Source: Hydractinia symbiolongicarpus (taxonomy: Eukaryota > Cnidaria > Hydrozoa > Anthoathecata > Hydractiniidae). From it: 64,000 nucleotides of DNA. Shown here piece after piece: positions 20,757 to 32,400 of the stretch (position 1 is its first letter; each line of letters starts with the position of its first letter). The stretch spans positions 20,398,001 through 20,462,000 of the forward strand of contig NC_079883.1 of NCBI RefSeq assembly GCF_029227915.1, in the 5' to 3' direction. The position numbers and the translations under genes are program-made. The notes beneath the pieces were generated by a model. The model made no database searches and was not told the origin of the DNA. It saw nothing but the letters and a program-made list of their open reading frames with translations.

Positions 20757-21908
20757 TTTAATTATTTTATTATTATATATATTTCGCCAGTATAAAAGTA
20801 TGCATATATATATAAATTACAATGCTAGTTGGCATATAATAACGGCAGGAGCAAGTAGAAGACACAACGTGTCTTATCATCGAACTCCTAGTGTTGAGCT
20901 TCTATAATAATACTTATGAAGTATACTTTCATATATTTACAAGAATAATGTTTTCTCACACTCTCACTCTCAGTTTTTTTCTATGTGTTACACTATCTAT
21001 ACTAACAATAATTTCTTTTGTCGACAACTGTTCCAAGTAACTTATCCTTTGTTACCTTTTAAAAGAGATAAATGTATCAATATGCTTCGTATTTTCATTC
21101 AAGAATGAATTCCATATAAGGGGACCTCTCTGTCGAATGGAAAAAGTAGTAGATTTAGGAATGGTTTTTGGAATAATAAAATTACTTTTTGCATACCTGG
21201 TATTGTACCTATGCTCGATATTGGAAAATTGATTTGTGAAAATTGTAGGTACCAATCCATGTTTAACTTAAACATGAACTGGAGAACTTGGTGCACGTTC
21301 AATTGAAAAATATTCAGTACTCCAAGTTTTTGGAGATTTGGTTGCGAGCGTGTGTATCTGTTCACTCCGAATATTATTCTACAAGCATGTTTTTGTTTAT
21401 TATATAATTTATGTAGTTTAGTTTGGTTAGTGCTATCCCATGCAATGTTACAATAAGTTAAATAGCTTTGTATGAATGAAAAATACAAATCACGTAAGCA
21501 ACGAACATTCAAGTATAGTTTCGCTTTATATAGGACTCCAATATTTTTCGCTATTTTATTTTCTAAAATGTTGATATGATCTCTCCGTGATAAAGTTTCA
21601 TCAAGATAGACTCCCAAGAATTTTATTTTACATTTTCTTTTCACATTGATGTCATTCAGTTTTAAACATGGCAACTTCAGGGGGAGATTATCGATTTTAG
21701 ATGGCTTAGAAAAAAGAGTGTAATTAGTTTTATTTATATTCCGGGAAAGTTTATTAGCTTTGAACCATTCTTCAATATATTTTAGTTCTTGGTTTACTGT
21801 ATCAAAGAGACTTTTTATGTTGCTATGCGAAATAAAATAAGTTAGTATCGAGATGAGTCCCTTCACCTTGGGAATAAAATAAGTAAGTATCGAGATGAGT
21901 CCCTTCAC
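20757..21908 (-). mobile_element. 5'-truncated LINE, reverse transcriptase C-terminal part
   Basis: The minus strand encodes the end of a non-LTR retrotransposon ORF2. The 269-codon frame (21099-21908) includes WFKANKLSRNINKTNYTLF and FLGVYLDETLSRRDHI, typical of the thumb region after the catalytic YADD. FSFIQSYLTYCNIAWDS and HACRIIFGVNRYT follow. The frame at 21052-21255 continues it with RYNTRYAKSNF. The palm motifs are missing, so the copy is truncated at its 5' side, the usual fate of LINEs. An AT-rich, TATA-repeat tail lies near 20757-20815. It fits the CR1/Jockey group. A 42-bp direct repeat (21845 and 21887) duplicates 14 codons at the broken end. Confidence 0.8.
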
Positions 21909-21939
21909 CTTATGCAGAACTTTTGGGGAAACGAAATGG

Positions 21940-22150
21940 TTGATGTTATCCTCGGAGACTTAAATGTAATGCATTGAGTGACGGAAATCAACTTATCTCC
22001 TTATTTGTAACCTCTCCAACTAAAGGTTCATTTATTGATCACGATTATATCCATGACAATTTGTTTTCCACGTAAATGATCACGATGCAATCAAACTAAA
22101 ATAAGAAACCGCGGTCGATTTGAAATCACACATAACGAAAAAGACATTTC
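21940..22150 (+). pseudogene. Possible endonuclease-domain scrap of a LINE
   Basis: The plus strand reads ILGDLNV, then LFVTSPTKGSFIDHDYIHDN, resembling the last motifs of apurinic-type LINE endonucleases. It is very short, broken by stops, and opposite in strand to the LINE just left of it. Confidence 0.35.
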
Positions 22151-22159
22151 AGTCTACTA

Positions 22160-22590
22160 AAAATTATAAGCTGCTTTTTCAACCGGTTGCATCACTTGCA
22201 TGTTCGTAAATTTTGTATTTGAAGAGGGCGGGATAAAATTTAAATCAATATGTTTATAAATCTAACTAGAACATTGTGTCAAAATAGGAAAAAACTAACC
22301 AAGAATAAACCCAATACAATACATGGCGAAAAAACATAATGAAAATTGGTTTGTTTGTTTGCTTGTTCATTTGTTTTGCTAAAAAGAAGAGAGAAAAATT
22401 TTCCTGCATAATGTCTTGAATGTTTACATTTTCCGCGGTAAGCCCTTCTGGCTCTAATAACTGCGTGGCAGGTAGAAAGATGACTTGCTAAAGAAAGGTC
22501 TTTTTTAGCGCATTTATTTCTACGGAAACATTTTTAAGGCTTTGAACCATTATCGAGTGTAGATGGATAACTTTTGATTGACATATAGTC
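22160..22590. other. Spacer
   Basis: No gene is recognised. It ends in a TA-rich tract near 22590-22620 that probably marks the 3' tail of the LINE at 22.6-24.5 kb. Confidence 0.4.
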
Positions 22591-22599
22591 ATATATATA

Positions 22600-24540
22600 T
22601 ATTTTTTTTTTATATAATGATTTAGAAAAAATTACGAATTAAGACAGATACGAAAAAAATACTAAAAGTACGACATTTAAATAGGTGTTAGACAAACCTA
22701 ACTACCAAAATAAACAAAAATAAAATATAAGTAATATACAATATTTTTTAACGCTTTAAGAAATGGGCAAGAAAAAAGTTTAAGAGAAGGGTTTGAAAAG
22801 GACTGTTAACTCAAAAAAAGAGGTCCCTCAAATGTAAGATTTAAGAAACACAATTGTGTTATTCAGTATAGATACGTTTTCGACCATATTAGTGTTTTTC
22901 TTGGCCATAAAGAAGTACTCGCACTAGGTTTTCATCAGAAAAATTCGAAATATCACCAATTATTTCTATAATATTATCAAGAAGGAGTTTTCTTTGGTTA
23001 CCATAAAAACTAAAGCGCAAGAGGAAGTGAGAGGTGGTTTCTGATTCTAAAAGTCCACAATTACATAAAGGAACAAGCGTATCAGCGAAGTTATGCCGAT
23101 GCTTATGGTCCTTTAGGTGACTCATACTAACTCTTAAACGTGTTAACAATTTCAAACCAAGAGAGTCCATTATATTATAAATAGGAGAAGGTTTAGAGCG
23201 AATAAACTTGAGAATGGATTTTTTAAACAAGGACAAAGAATCTAATTCCGTGATGGTATGCGATTAAATAAATTTCTACGAAAAACACTACGCGAACACA
23301 CATAACCAGGCAAAATATCATTGAGATACTGAGGAGCATCTCCACTTGCAATTTTATAAAATAAGCATAACCTACGATACCATCGCCTATCACGGAGACT
23401 TTCTAGACCTTGTTCTTGGTAAATTTTCTCCCTTGATGTCCCCCTTATAGCACCTGTTATTGCTAGAGCAGCATTATATTGAACAGATTCGATCCTACTA
23501 CAGAAGGTATCATTATGCGGCTGGTCATAAATTACATCCGCATAATCGAGATGAGGGCGCACAAATGACCTGTACATGGTAACAAGAGCGTTTCTAGGTA
23601 GGCTGCCGAAAAGTTGTTAGCTTTGGCAATCTTTTCAACAATGCCCCTGTTTTAATTGTACCTTATCAAAAGCAACTTGGTCTAACACTTGATGGGAAAT
23701 TAGCCTTTAAACATCATTTAAATGAAAAGATTGCCAAAGCTAAGAAGCTAAAAGAAGTGGGGGTTGGATTTTGGGAGTTCTTTTTTTAGAGAAAACTACT
23801 TCTGAAGCCTGTTTTTTGAGGTCTGGGTTAAATGACATTTTCCACGGACGAGCCCACATATTAATGACATCGAGGTCCCCGTTTAAATCATTACAAGACT
23901 TTTCAATAGTTCTAAGTTACAATAGAAAACAAGGACGTGTCGTCAGCAAATAACTTGGTTGAAGAGACTAAGTTATTAGGTAGATCATTAATATAAATAA
24001 GAAATAACAATGGACCCAAAACGGACCCCTGAGGAACGCCGGCAAGTACATCCTTCCACGTCGAATGTTGCCCGTTGAGAACAACCCGTTGTTGACGATT
24101 TTTTAGATAGTTTTCAAGAACACTAAAAAGTTCTCCCTGAACACCATAACTTTTTAGCTTGAAAAGAAGGCCATCATGCCAAACTTTGTCAAACGCTTTA
24201 GACATATCAAGAAATACGCCTCTAGTTTCAAGAGAGGTCTTTCCATCATAAGGTTTTTTTTATGAGTAATTGCCACAAGTTGATTGACACAGAAATCTCC
24301 AGGTCTGAATCCGGATTGCTTATCTGTAAAGATATAATTACTCTGAAAGTAATTGAAAAGGTTATTGAAAATAACTTTTTCAAAAACTTTCCCAAAGATT
24401 GGCAGTAGTGATATAGGTCTATAGTTATGAATCCCCACATATCTGAATCTTTTTTATAGAGATAGAGTCAAAACCATGCGCCTTGTTGGGATTGAGATCT
24501 TTTAAAATCTTCGATATAGTCATATAAAGTCGTAATGATA
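22600..24540 (-). mobile_element. 5'-truncated LINE with reverse transcriptase motifs, frameshifted
   Basis: The minus strand carries the reverse transcriptase of a CR1/Jockey-like LINE. NYRPISLLPIFGKVFEKV is at 24154-24438. The frame at 23912-24205 has [31 protein letters not shown] and the catalytic FADD (LFADDTSLF). A thumb region follows (about 23890-23760), then YRSFVRPHLDYADVIYDQP (23242-23577). A C-terminal domain with a Cys-rich CNCG and a distal His (22889-23236) ends it. Frameshifts separate these parts. A segment of about 100 bp (about 23633-23721) is inverted relative to the rest. No endonuclease domain remains. It is inactive. Confidence 0.88.
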
Positions 24541-26413
24541 CATTCGTGCGAAGAAACAAACTGAAAAGGACCTAACTTCACCTAGCGCCCGCATCTTTTT
24601 GCCTGCTACACAATTGTCAAAGCCAAAAGGGCTTTCCGCGGAAATTCACTTCATTTTTGCCCGAAAAAATTCAGCAACGACAGCTTCTTTCTTCATCTTA
24701 ACTAAGGGCCATGCTTCAATAAAAATTCAATAAAAAGTTAACTTTAGCAATTTTTTGTTCACATTAAATTAAAATACTTTTTTAAAATTTAATCCTTTTC
24801 TTTTTTGCATGTCAAAAGAACAGATTATTCCAGCATGCGGGCACGCAGAACGTCTGCGGAAAGTTTGAATTCGATCCAAACTTGGCTGCAAACTGTAACG
24901 CTAAGTTTACACTGAAAATTTAGGTTTTTCTATTTTTTTAAAAAAGGGCCATTGCATAGAACTTATATATAGGGTAACCAGAAAATCAATAAAAACTGCA
25001 GTTTTTGAACTTATTATTTTTGCTATTTTCACATTTGGCTGATGCTCTATCTATAAAGTTGAATCCTGAAGACCCTTTTTTAGATGTTGATCAGATATAT
25101 GTACACTATAAATGCTTTTAGCCTTCTTTTTGTGTCATTTCCAGTAATCATTACCTTTGAAGTATGGTTAAAATTTGTTCAAAAGACTTACCCATACATT
25201 TTTGACTTTTGACTTAATAAATCTTGTCCGAAAAATTTCCGCTGAAATAAAAAATTGTGTCCGAAAGTTTTTCCGCCAAGTTTTTTTTCGCCGAAACATT
25301 CTCCGCTGAAAATTCTTGTTCCTAAATTACGTTTTTTTTCTTTTATAAGAATATTATAAAAGAATGTTAGGCTGCGAGGTTTCTAGTTAAAAACAGGTCT
25401 CAGTTAAACGTCAAATACCGCTTCCCAGAATAAAAAAGCTTCGTCTATAGTTTCCGCCTTAAATTCTACTGTAGGAGTAGCTCTCATATCCCGACACATG
25501 CATAAACAATGTAAAAGCACTAAATGCTGATCTCTACTTGTTAAAACAGTTCCCGGACAAGAAAAACATGTGCATGCGCATTAAAATATGTTTACAGCAT
25601 TAACCGGAAATTTTCATGGGCTGGACGAAATTCCGAAAGTTGAAAACTTTTTTAGAATTTTCGCGGGAAATATTTTTTTTCCTTTCAAAAAGAATGCAAG
25701 AAGTACATGTGTATAAACATTGGAGGAAATTGTGAAAAGCATTGCATTTAAGATGGCGGCTGATATGAATTAAAATTTTCCTGACCTGAAAAAATAAAGA
25801 TACTTTGCGAAATTCTCACGAAATAAAATAATCTGATAAGCAACTAATTTTACGCACGGAACGCACAGAAAAAGTTAAACTCGTTTATACATGCCCAGAA
25901 GCTTTTCTGTTCGGTTACGCGGTGAAGAACAGCCTTAAGAAATTTTCGTTTTAAGGGTCAGAGAATTGCGAATTTCGAGGAAGAAATTTTCAAGGCTAAT
26001 ATAAGAATTTTACGAACAGCACATGTGGACAATTCTAACAATCGGAGGATATTTTTTATATATAATTAGGTCTTTTCTTTTTCAAAAGTAGGTTTCAGTT
26101 TCAAAAGTAGGTTTCAGAAAATTTATTTGGGGAAATGTCAATTTATTTTCGCGAAAATTTCTTTATAGTATCTGCACTGTAACATAACATCCCAGGACAT
26201 AAGCACATAAGAAATACTGGAAAGTTTCTATCAGATGTTAACCGCAATTCCAGTGAGTGGCAACCCTGTTAAATATTCATTATCTGTCTGCCATTAATTT
26301 TAATTAAATTTGGAGGCACGTGTACAATTAAGACGTGTGGAGTAACATACAAGATTTCCACACTCACTCACGCACTCACAATAACAAAGAAATGTTCTTT
26401 ACAATTTAGACAG
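24541..26413. other. Intergenic, LINE to MDH1 3' end
   Basis: No gene is supported. The stretch 25.2-26.2 kb is rich in TTTTCGCGAAAATT- and TTTCCGC-like motifs in both orientations, which suggests dispersed non-coding repeats. Minus-strand AATAAA signals at 26122-26127 and 26142-26147 could serve MDH1. Confidence 0.4.
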
Positions 26414-29400
26414 TCACTGTTGTAAAAAAGAGAAGGCTACATCGCGTTCTTCGCATAACTCTTTAGCGGAGATATCCATTTTTTCACGTGAAAACTGGTT
26501 GATGTCAAGCCCTTGCACGATTTTGTAGTTATGCGATGCATCAATTTTGACAGGAAAGGAGTACACGATTCCATCTGGGATACCATATGAGCCATCAGAA
26601 ACAACACCCATGCTGGTGACGTCGTCTTCTGGCGTTCCGAACCACCATAACCTCATGTGATCACAGATAGCTTTGGCCGCGGACATGGCACTAGATAGTT
26701 TTCGGGCTTTTATGATAGCACCACCCCTTGTTTGGACAACCTAATAAAAAAAAAGATTAAAATTAGCGCAAATACTTTTTTAACAATAGTGCTTGACCTC
26801 ACTAACATAGAAGCTACGTAAATGATTTCTCCGAGGATATTTACCACTCTGTACTACCTCAGTTTGGGAAGCTGAATTTAAAAAAACTAAAAAGAACGAA
26901 CTCAAAGATGAAAAGATAGATTTATAGGTTGTAATTTCAACAAATAAAAAAGGTATGGACGAAAAGAAAAACGCTAAAAAATATTTTTCGAAATTTTTTC
27001 TGTCCAAAATTTGCGTCTGCCGAAAGTTTTTGCAACAGAATTTTTTGTTATTTTGCAAAATTTGTCCATAGTTTAGAAATTATATGGGGTGCAAAAATTA
27101 ACTAAAATATTGATTATCAAAGTTGTTGCTGCCAGGTACTACATAAAATAAAAATTTTTTTACGACAAATCTATATTTGTTTTTAATTTTGACAGGCTTT
27201 CAGTGGTAACAATCCACAATGATCACATTAACATGTACAAATGCCTACAACATCAGATAATGAAAAAAAAAATCATATTATACAGATGAGTAATAAATTA
27301 AAATATATTTGTAATGCTAGGACAATTCTAAAGGCATCGTTTAAAAGTTTTATTTAGTGCGTTTGTCGCAAGAATCGCAGTGTCCAGCCTGTACAGTTTC
27401 TTTTCGCTCCAGAGAGATAACTAATTTTCATAAATCCGAACTTCAAAATGGTGTTAGTTTGGCCATAATAAGTAGCATTGCAGCTACTACATGAAACGAT
27501 AAACAATGTCCTTCAACTAAATTAAAGATCGTCCACCAGCGGACGAAAAGTAAAATTATATGTCACACCTTCATGAATTCTCCTTGAAGCCACTCATCAT
27601 CTTTTACAGCATCTTTTACTGAAACTGTTTGGCCATTTAATTCAACTGTACCATGTTGAACATCCGGGTATTGGGTCGCAGAATGGTTACCCCAAACAAT
27701 GATGTTTTTAACTGCTGTTGTTTTAACACCAAGACGAAGTGAAATCTAAAACAAGAAACGAAATAGAGATATGTGTCTTCCTGCCAACTTTAAACATAAC
27801 AAATTCCCAAAGATCATTATTCTTACTGGGTACTTCGTCACGGTAAACTGACACGGCTATCTATTCCTCAACTTAACAGATTCAAAAGTTTGACGAGTTT
27901 GTCCAAGGATTTTTGTTTGAGGGGACAATAAATAAGTTACGTATGTAAGATTTATCTTTCGCAGATGTTTTTGAATATACAAAGCGTCAGATGTAATATG
28001 AACAGAACGAAAGCATTTGACGTAGATCCTAATTCATTGTTTTTGCTGAGCTATGAAATTTACACTATTGTGTACTCTTACAAACCTGTGAAATTGCCCG
28101 GTTCTGATCCAACTTTGTCAAACAAGAGAAATTCTCCTTTGGTATACTTGGAGCACATTTTGATGTGATTAGACAATTGGTGTTGGCCGGATTTCCAATC
28201 ACAACAACTTTTACTGTTTTCTTAGCATGTTCATCCAATGCCTTTCCCTGCACTTCAAATATTTTGGCGTTAGCTTTTAATAAGTCTTTTCTTTCCATGC
28301 CTTCCTTTCTTGGCATAGCACCGACGAGAATGGCAACATCAATATTTTTAAAAGCTTCGGCAACATCTGCCGTGCCAACAATCTCTAAACCAAACAGTAC
28401 GGTTGTTTACAATTACAAATCGCAATTCAAAACAATCAATTCAACAGTCACAACTATCATCTACATATATCTGCCACGCTGTTAAAAGAAAAATATTCCG
28501 AATAAAAAGATTTCCGCACACCGTATCATGGCTGCATGATTCACCAAGCATTTCTGAAAATTTTAAAGTACAGTTGAACTCATGTAATTCGAATTCTCAA
28601 GGGACCGAGAATTTTGTTCGAATTACATGAGTTTCGAACAAGATGAGTTTTCATATTTTTGACCTAATTCGATGAAAAAAGTCTTTCCCAGGTTTACTTT
28701 CAAACTATTTTTTGTATTTTCGAGTTAGAATAATGAAATACTAAATTCATAATTTTTCGAAAAAGTCTTTGATTGTTGATTGTTTCATTTTCTGCTCTCG
28801 TTTCTTGGAAATCTCTTCGAAGATCTTCTGAATCAATGGGATGACGTTCGATGATTCGAAAAGGGTCATCTTTTTGAGAGTCTCGATTGCGTCGTCAATC
28901 TCATTTTGCGATGGGGGTGGAATTGGTTCATCATCAGGACACTCTGCACTTTCGTCGTCTGAAGAGCCGTCATCGATGACTTCTACTTCCGGATTTTTAT
29001 ACATATCCACGATTTCTTTGACAGACAATGGGCGTGACTCATTAGTAACAACGTTGAAATCTATATCAATGAACGATTCGACATCCAGATCGTCAGGTGC
29101 AATGTCAGGTCTAATCTTTCGTAATCGGTCTAGATCTTGATTCAAATCTTCTACAACATTCGTTTCATCATTTTCGTCGTCTGAATCGCTCTTGTCACTT
29201 TCCGTATCTTTGAAAGGATCGTCATTCTCATCCATAGCACCATTCCTTGCAACCTCCGAGATTCCTGATTTTCGAAAGCAATTTACGATTGTTTCACTCG
29301 ACACACTATCCCAAGCCGTCTTGAGCATTATCATGGCTTCAAGAATTGATGTTTTAGTGACGAGTTTTTGAAAGCAAGGAATATCTTCTCTTTATTGTTC

Positions 29401-32400
29401 TTCCATGTTGACAAGGTGCTGCTTGGAACGGAGTACTTGATGGATGCGTCTTTATTGAACATACCATCCTCCAAGTCACGGAGAGCTTCATATTTTGTTT
29501 TTAAAGTGAGTTCTTTATGCTTTCTTTTCCCCATCTTGTCTTGATAAGAAATGGAAGCCAAAAGCAGTGGCCGAGCTCCAATCGAATGTAAAAAAAAAAC
29601 ATTCGATTGCAAATTATCGAGTTGGTAAGCTTCAAAAACTCAAAAAATTTGAAAATTCGAATTACATGATTAAAATTTCTTGATGGGACCGGAAAATCTG
29701 TTCGATTTACATGATTTTTCGAATTACATGGGTTCGAATTATAGGAGTTTTCTTGTAAGGTTTTCAAGGTAAATTCTGAGGGGACCACATAATCTGTTCG
29801 AATTAAGTGAGTTTTCGAATTATAGGAGTTCGAATTACATGAGTTCAACTGTAAAACGAAAATGCTATCGAAAGTTAAAGGTCGTGCAGTGTAGCATAAT
29901 GAAAATCGTCTTAAATTTCTACATAATGTGCCATCTTTGTTGTTATTAACGTTTCTCTTTAATAATTACGTCTTTTCATTCTGTACGATTTCGCAAGCGC
30001 GTAGACTTAAGGGGGATTTTCACGAAGCGAATTGAACAGCGAATTCGACGGCGAATTGTTTCTGAGCATGCGCAGTTTTGTTTGTTTTTATTTTGCATCG
30101 AACTGCGGATGCTCTGATACAATTCGCCGTCGAATTCGCCGCTCAATTCGCTTCGTGAAAACCCCCCCTTTAAACTATATTCGGCAGAACTAATTAATTA
30201 TTCATGATTTTATTTTAAAAAGGAATTGTTGAGGCTGAAGAATTTTGGTGAAGGACAATAGTATTTTCGCCATAAAATCGTGACAAGTGTGTTATAACAG
30301 AAATAATATGGATATATAGTCTGAAAATAAGCTTTCGTAAACTAATTATGTAAAAAAAAAATAAAAAAAAATCCAATTTTAAAAGGGTTACTGCCACCTT
30401 AACTTAATTCTGGCTAAGTTTGCATAAACTGTGAATGTCTTCTTTACCACGACACAAACTTTGCTTTACACAACCCTAGGTGTAAAATTTATGGTTGTGT
30501 GCTGTCAATTGATTCCATTCAATCATTTTGTTTGAGTGGATACACACGTTTGAACAGAAGGCAAAAAAACAACATACCGTGCAAAAGTGGAAGGGAGCAG
30601 TCTTGAAGTTCCATTATAACTCCTCCTAGGGCTGTCATCATTGGAGGGATATCAAGAAGCAGTAGAGTAATTGGCTACACGAATATATAACATAGCTATA
30701 ACGAAGCTACTACAGATAGTATTTGTTAAAGTGTCTGAGTTAATTTTACTTTGATGTCGCTAAAATTTTCTTTAAAGTCACCAACAAATGTATGTGTTAT
30801 TTGTTAACTGCCTAGACGTTATGGCACGACGTCAATGCATTTAGACTGGCGTCAATTCATTAAATAAGAATAGTAAAGCCATTACATTGTGCTTTTAAGG
30901 TTTAGGCTAAATACTTGAAAAAGAGATGGAAATAACTGACATCATCTCCTGTGTGGGTAACTAGGGACCACCTGGGACCAAAATAGACCAATTTTCTAAT
31001 GCTGGGTCATATCACACACTTCGGAACAAACGGGTTGACAACATCATTAAAAACCCCTTAATTCTAAATATTTCAACCTGTTTGTCAAAAGTACATAATC
31101 CTATAAATTTTATAATCAGTGCCTCAGCCTAAGGCAACAGGTATCCAAATTTCTGAAAAAAATGTTATACATTTGTGGGACATTTCTGATAGAACAATAT
31201 TCAAATCACAGATATTAAGCGGATTTTTTCACATGCCTTATGGACTAGTTCAGATATAATAAAACTTCAAAAGTGTAGTAACAATGTTCTGAAATACCTG
31301 GTTTGATCCAAAAACATCACCCTTCCCAATGGAATACAGTAAAGAATATGCAATCTGTCCAGCAGCACCAGTTACACATACTCTTAATGGTTCAGCCTGA
31401 AATTATAAACAGAAAGATTATTTGTATACTACTTTTAATGGACACAAATTTTAACAGATATTAGGTTAATCTGAAGTCAAGAAAGATAAAAAAAAAATAG
31501 AGAGATGAAATTTATTTATCAAAGTTACATATATATACCAAAATTAAATTGTGACGGTCCATTCTACATGTATATGTTCTGCCTGAATAATAAAGGCTGC
31601 CCTGATTATGTACGGCAGCTTGCCCCAGTTAAAAACAGAGCAGAAAATACATAATCAGGGCAACATATTCAGGATAGGGTGACTTTGTATGACAGTTAAA
31701 AACTGTTATTTGGCACTTATAAAAGGAACATAATCAGGGCAGGCCGGTTTATGTACAACAGTCTAATATCATTTGTTGCTTAAAAAACAAACATGATCGG
31801 GGCAGGCAGACTTATGTACGACAGTCTAATATTATTTGAGACTTATAGAACGAACATAATTTGGCCGGGCCAGGCCAGGCCGGCTTATGTACAAGATATA
31901 TTATGTATATTATTTCTCACTTATTATAGAACTAACATAATCAGGGCCAACTTGCTTTTATATCATTCATGACAAGCAAATATACAGCCCTGGTGGCAAA
32001 GTTGTTGTTGTTCTAAATGAAACGAAATTTTGTGGAACTAAATTTTGGGATTCGCAAGTTTAATAACTTTTCACTAAATTTAATTCCTGCAAAACTAATA
32101 ATTTAGGTCATCCCCAGAATTCAATTCCTGCGGAAAAAAAAATGAACCCACCCATCCACAAAATCTAGTTAGTTTTGAATGGTGTTTTAACATGTACAGA
32201 AAAATTGTGTCAAGACTTTTTTTTTTCTCTGCAGAGTTTTCAATGATGTGCAGAGAAAAATGGCATGTGACAATAATTCGTCAATGGTTTATTCACAAAA
32301 GTTCGAAGAAAATGCTAACCACAGCCTGCCTTAGCCGCAGCCATTATATATCAGCGTTCATAATCCGGTCACCACAATATAATCAGGGAAAAAAACAATT

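Larger units (their letters stand above)
28571..29851 (-). mobile_element. pogo/Tigger-like DNA transposon, 1281 bp, DDE core deleted
   Basis: Terminal inverted repeats start CAGTTGAACTCATGTAATTC (from 28571) and end with its reverse complement at 29851. TA duplications flank both sides (28569-28570 and 29852-29853), as for Tc1/mariner-pogo elements. Near both ends GGGACC...TTCGAATTACATGAG modules recur. Two minus-strand frames remain: a CENP-B-type helix-turn-helix (within 29331-29612) and an acidic C-terminal region (28747-29334). The element sits in MDH1 intron 2, in the same orientation as the gene. Confidence 0.9.
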
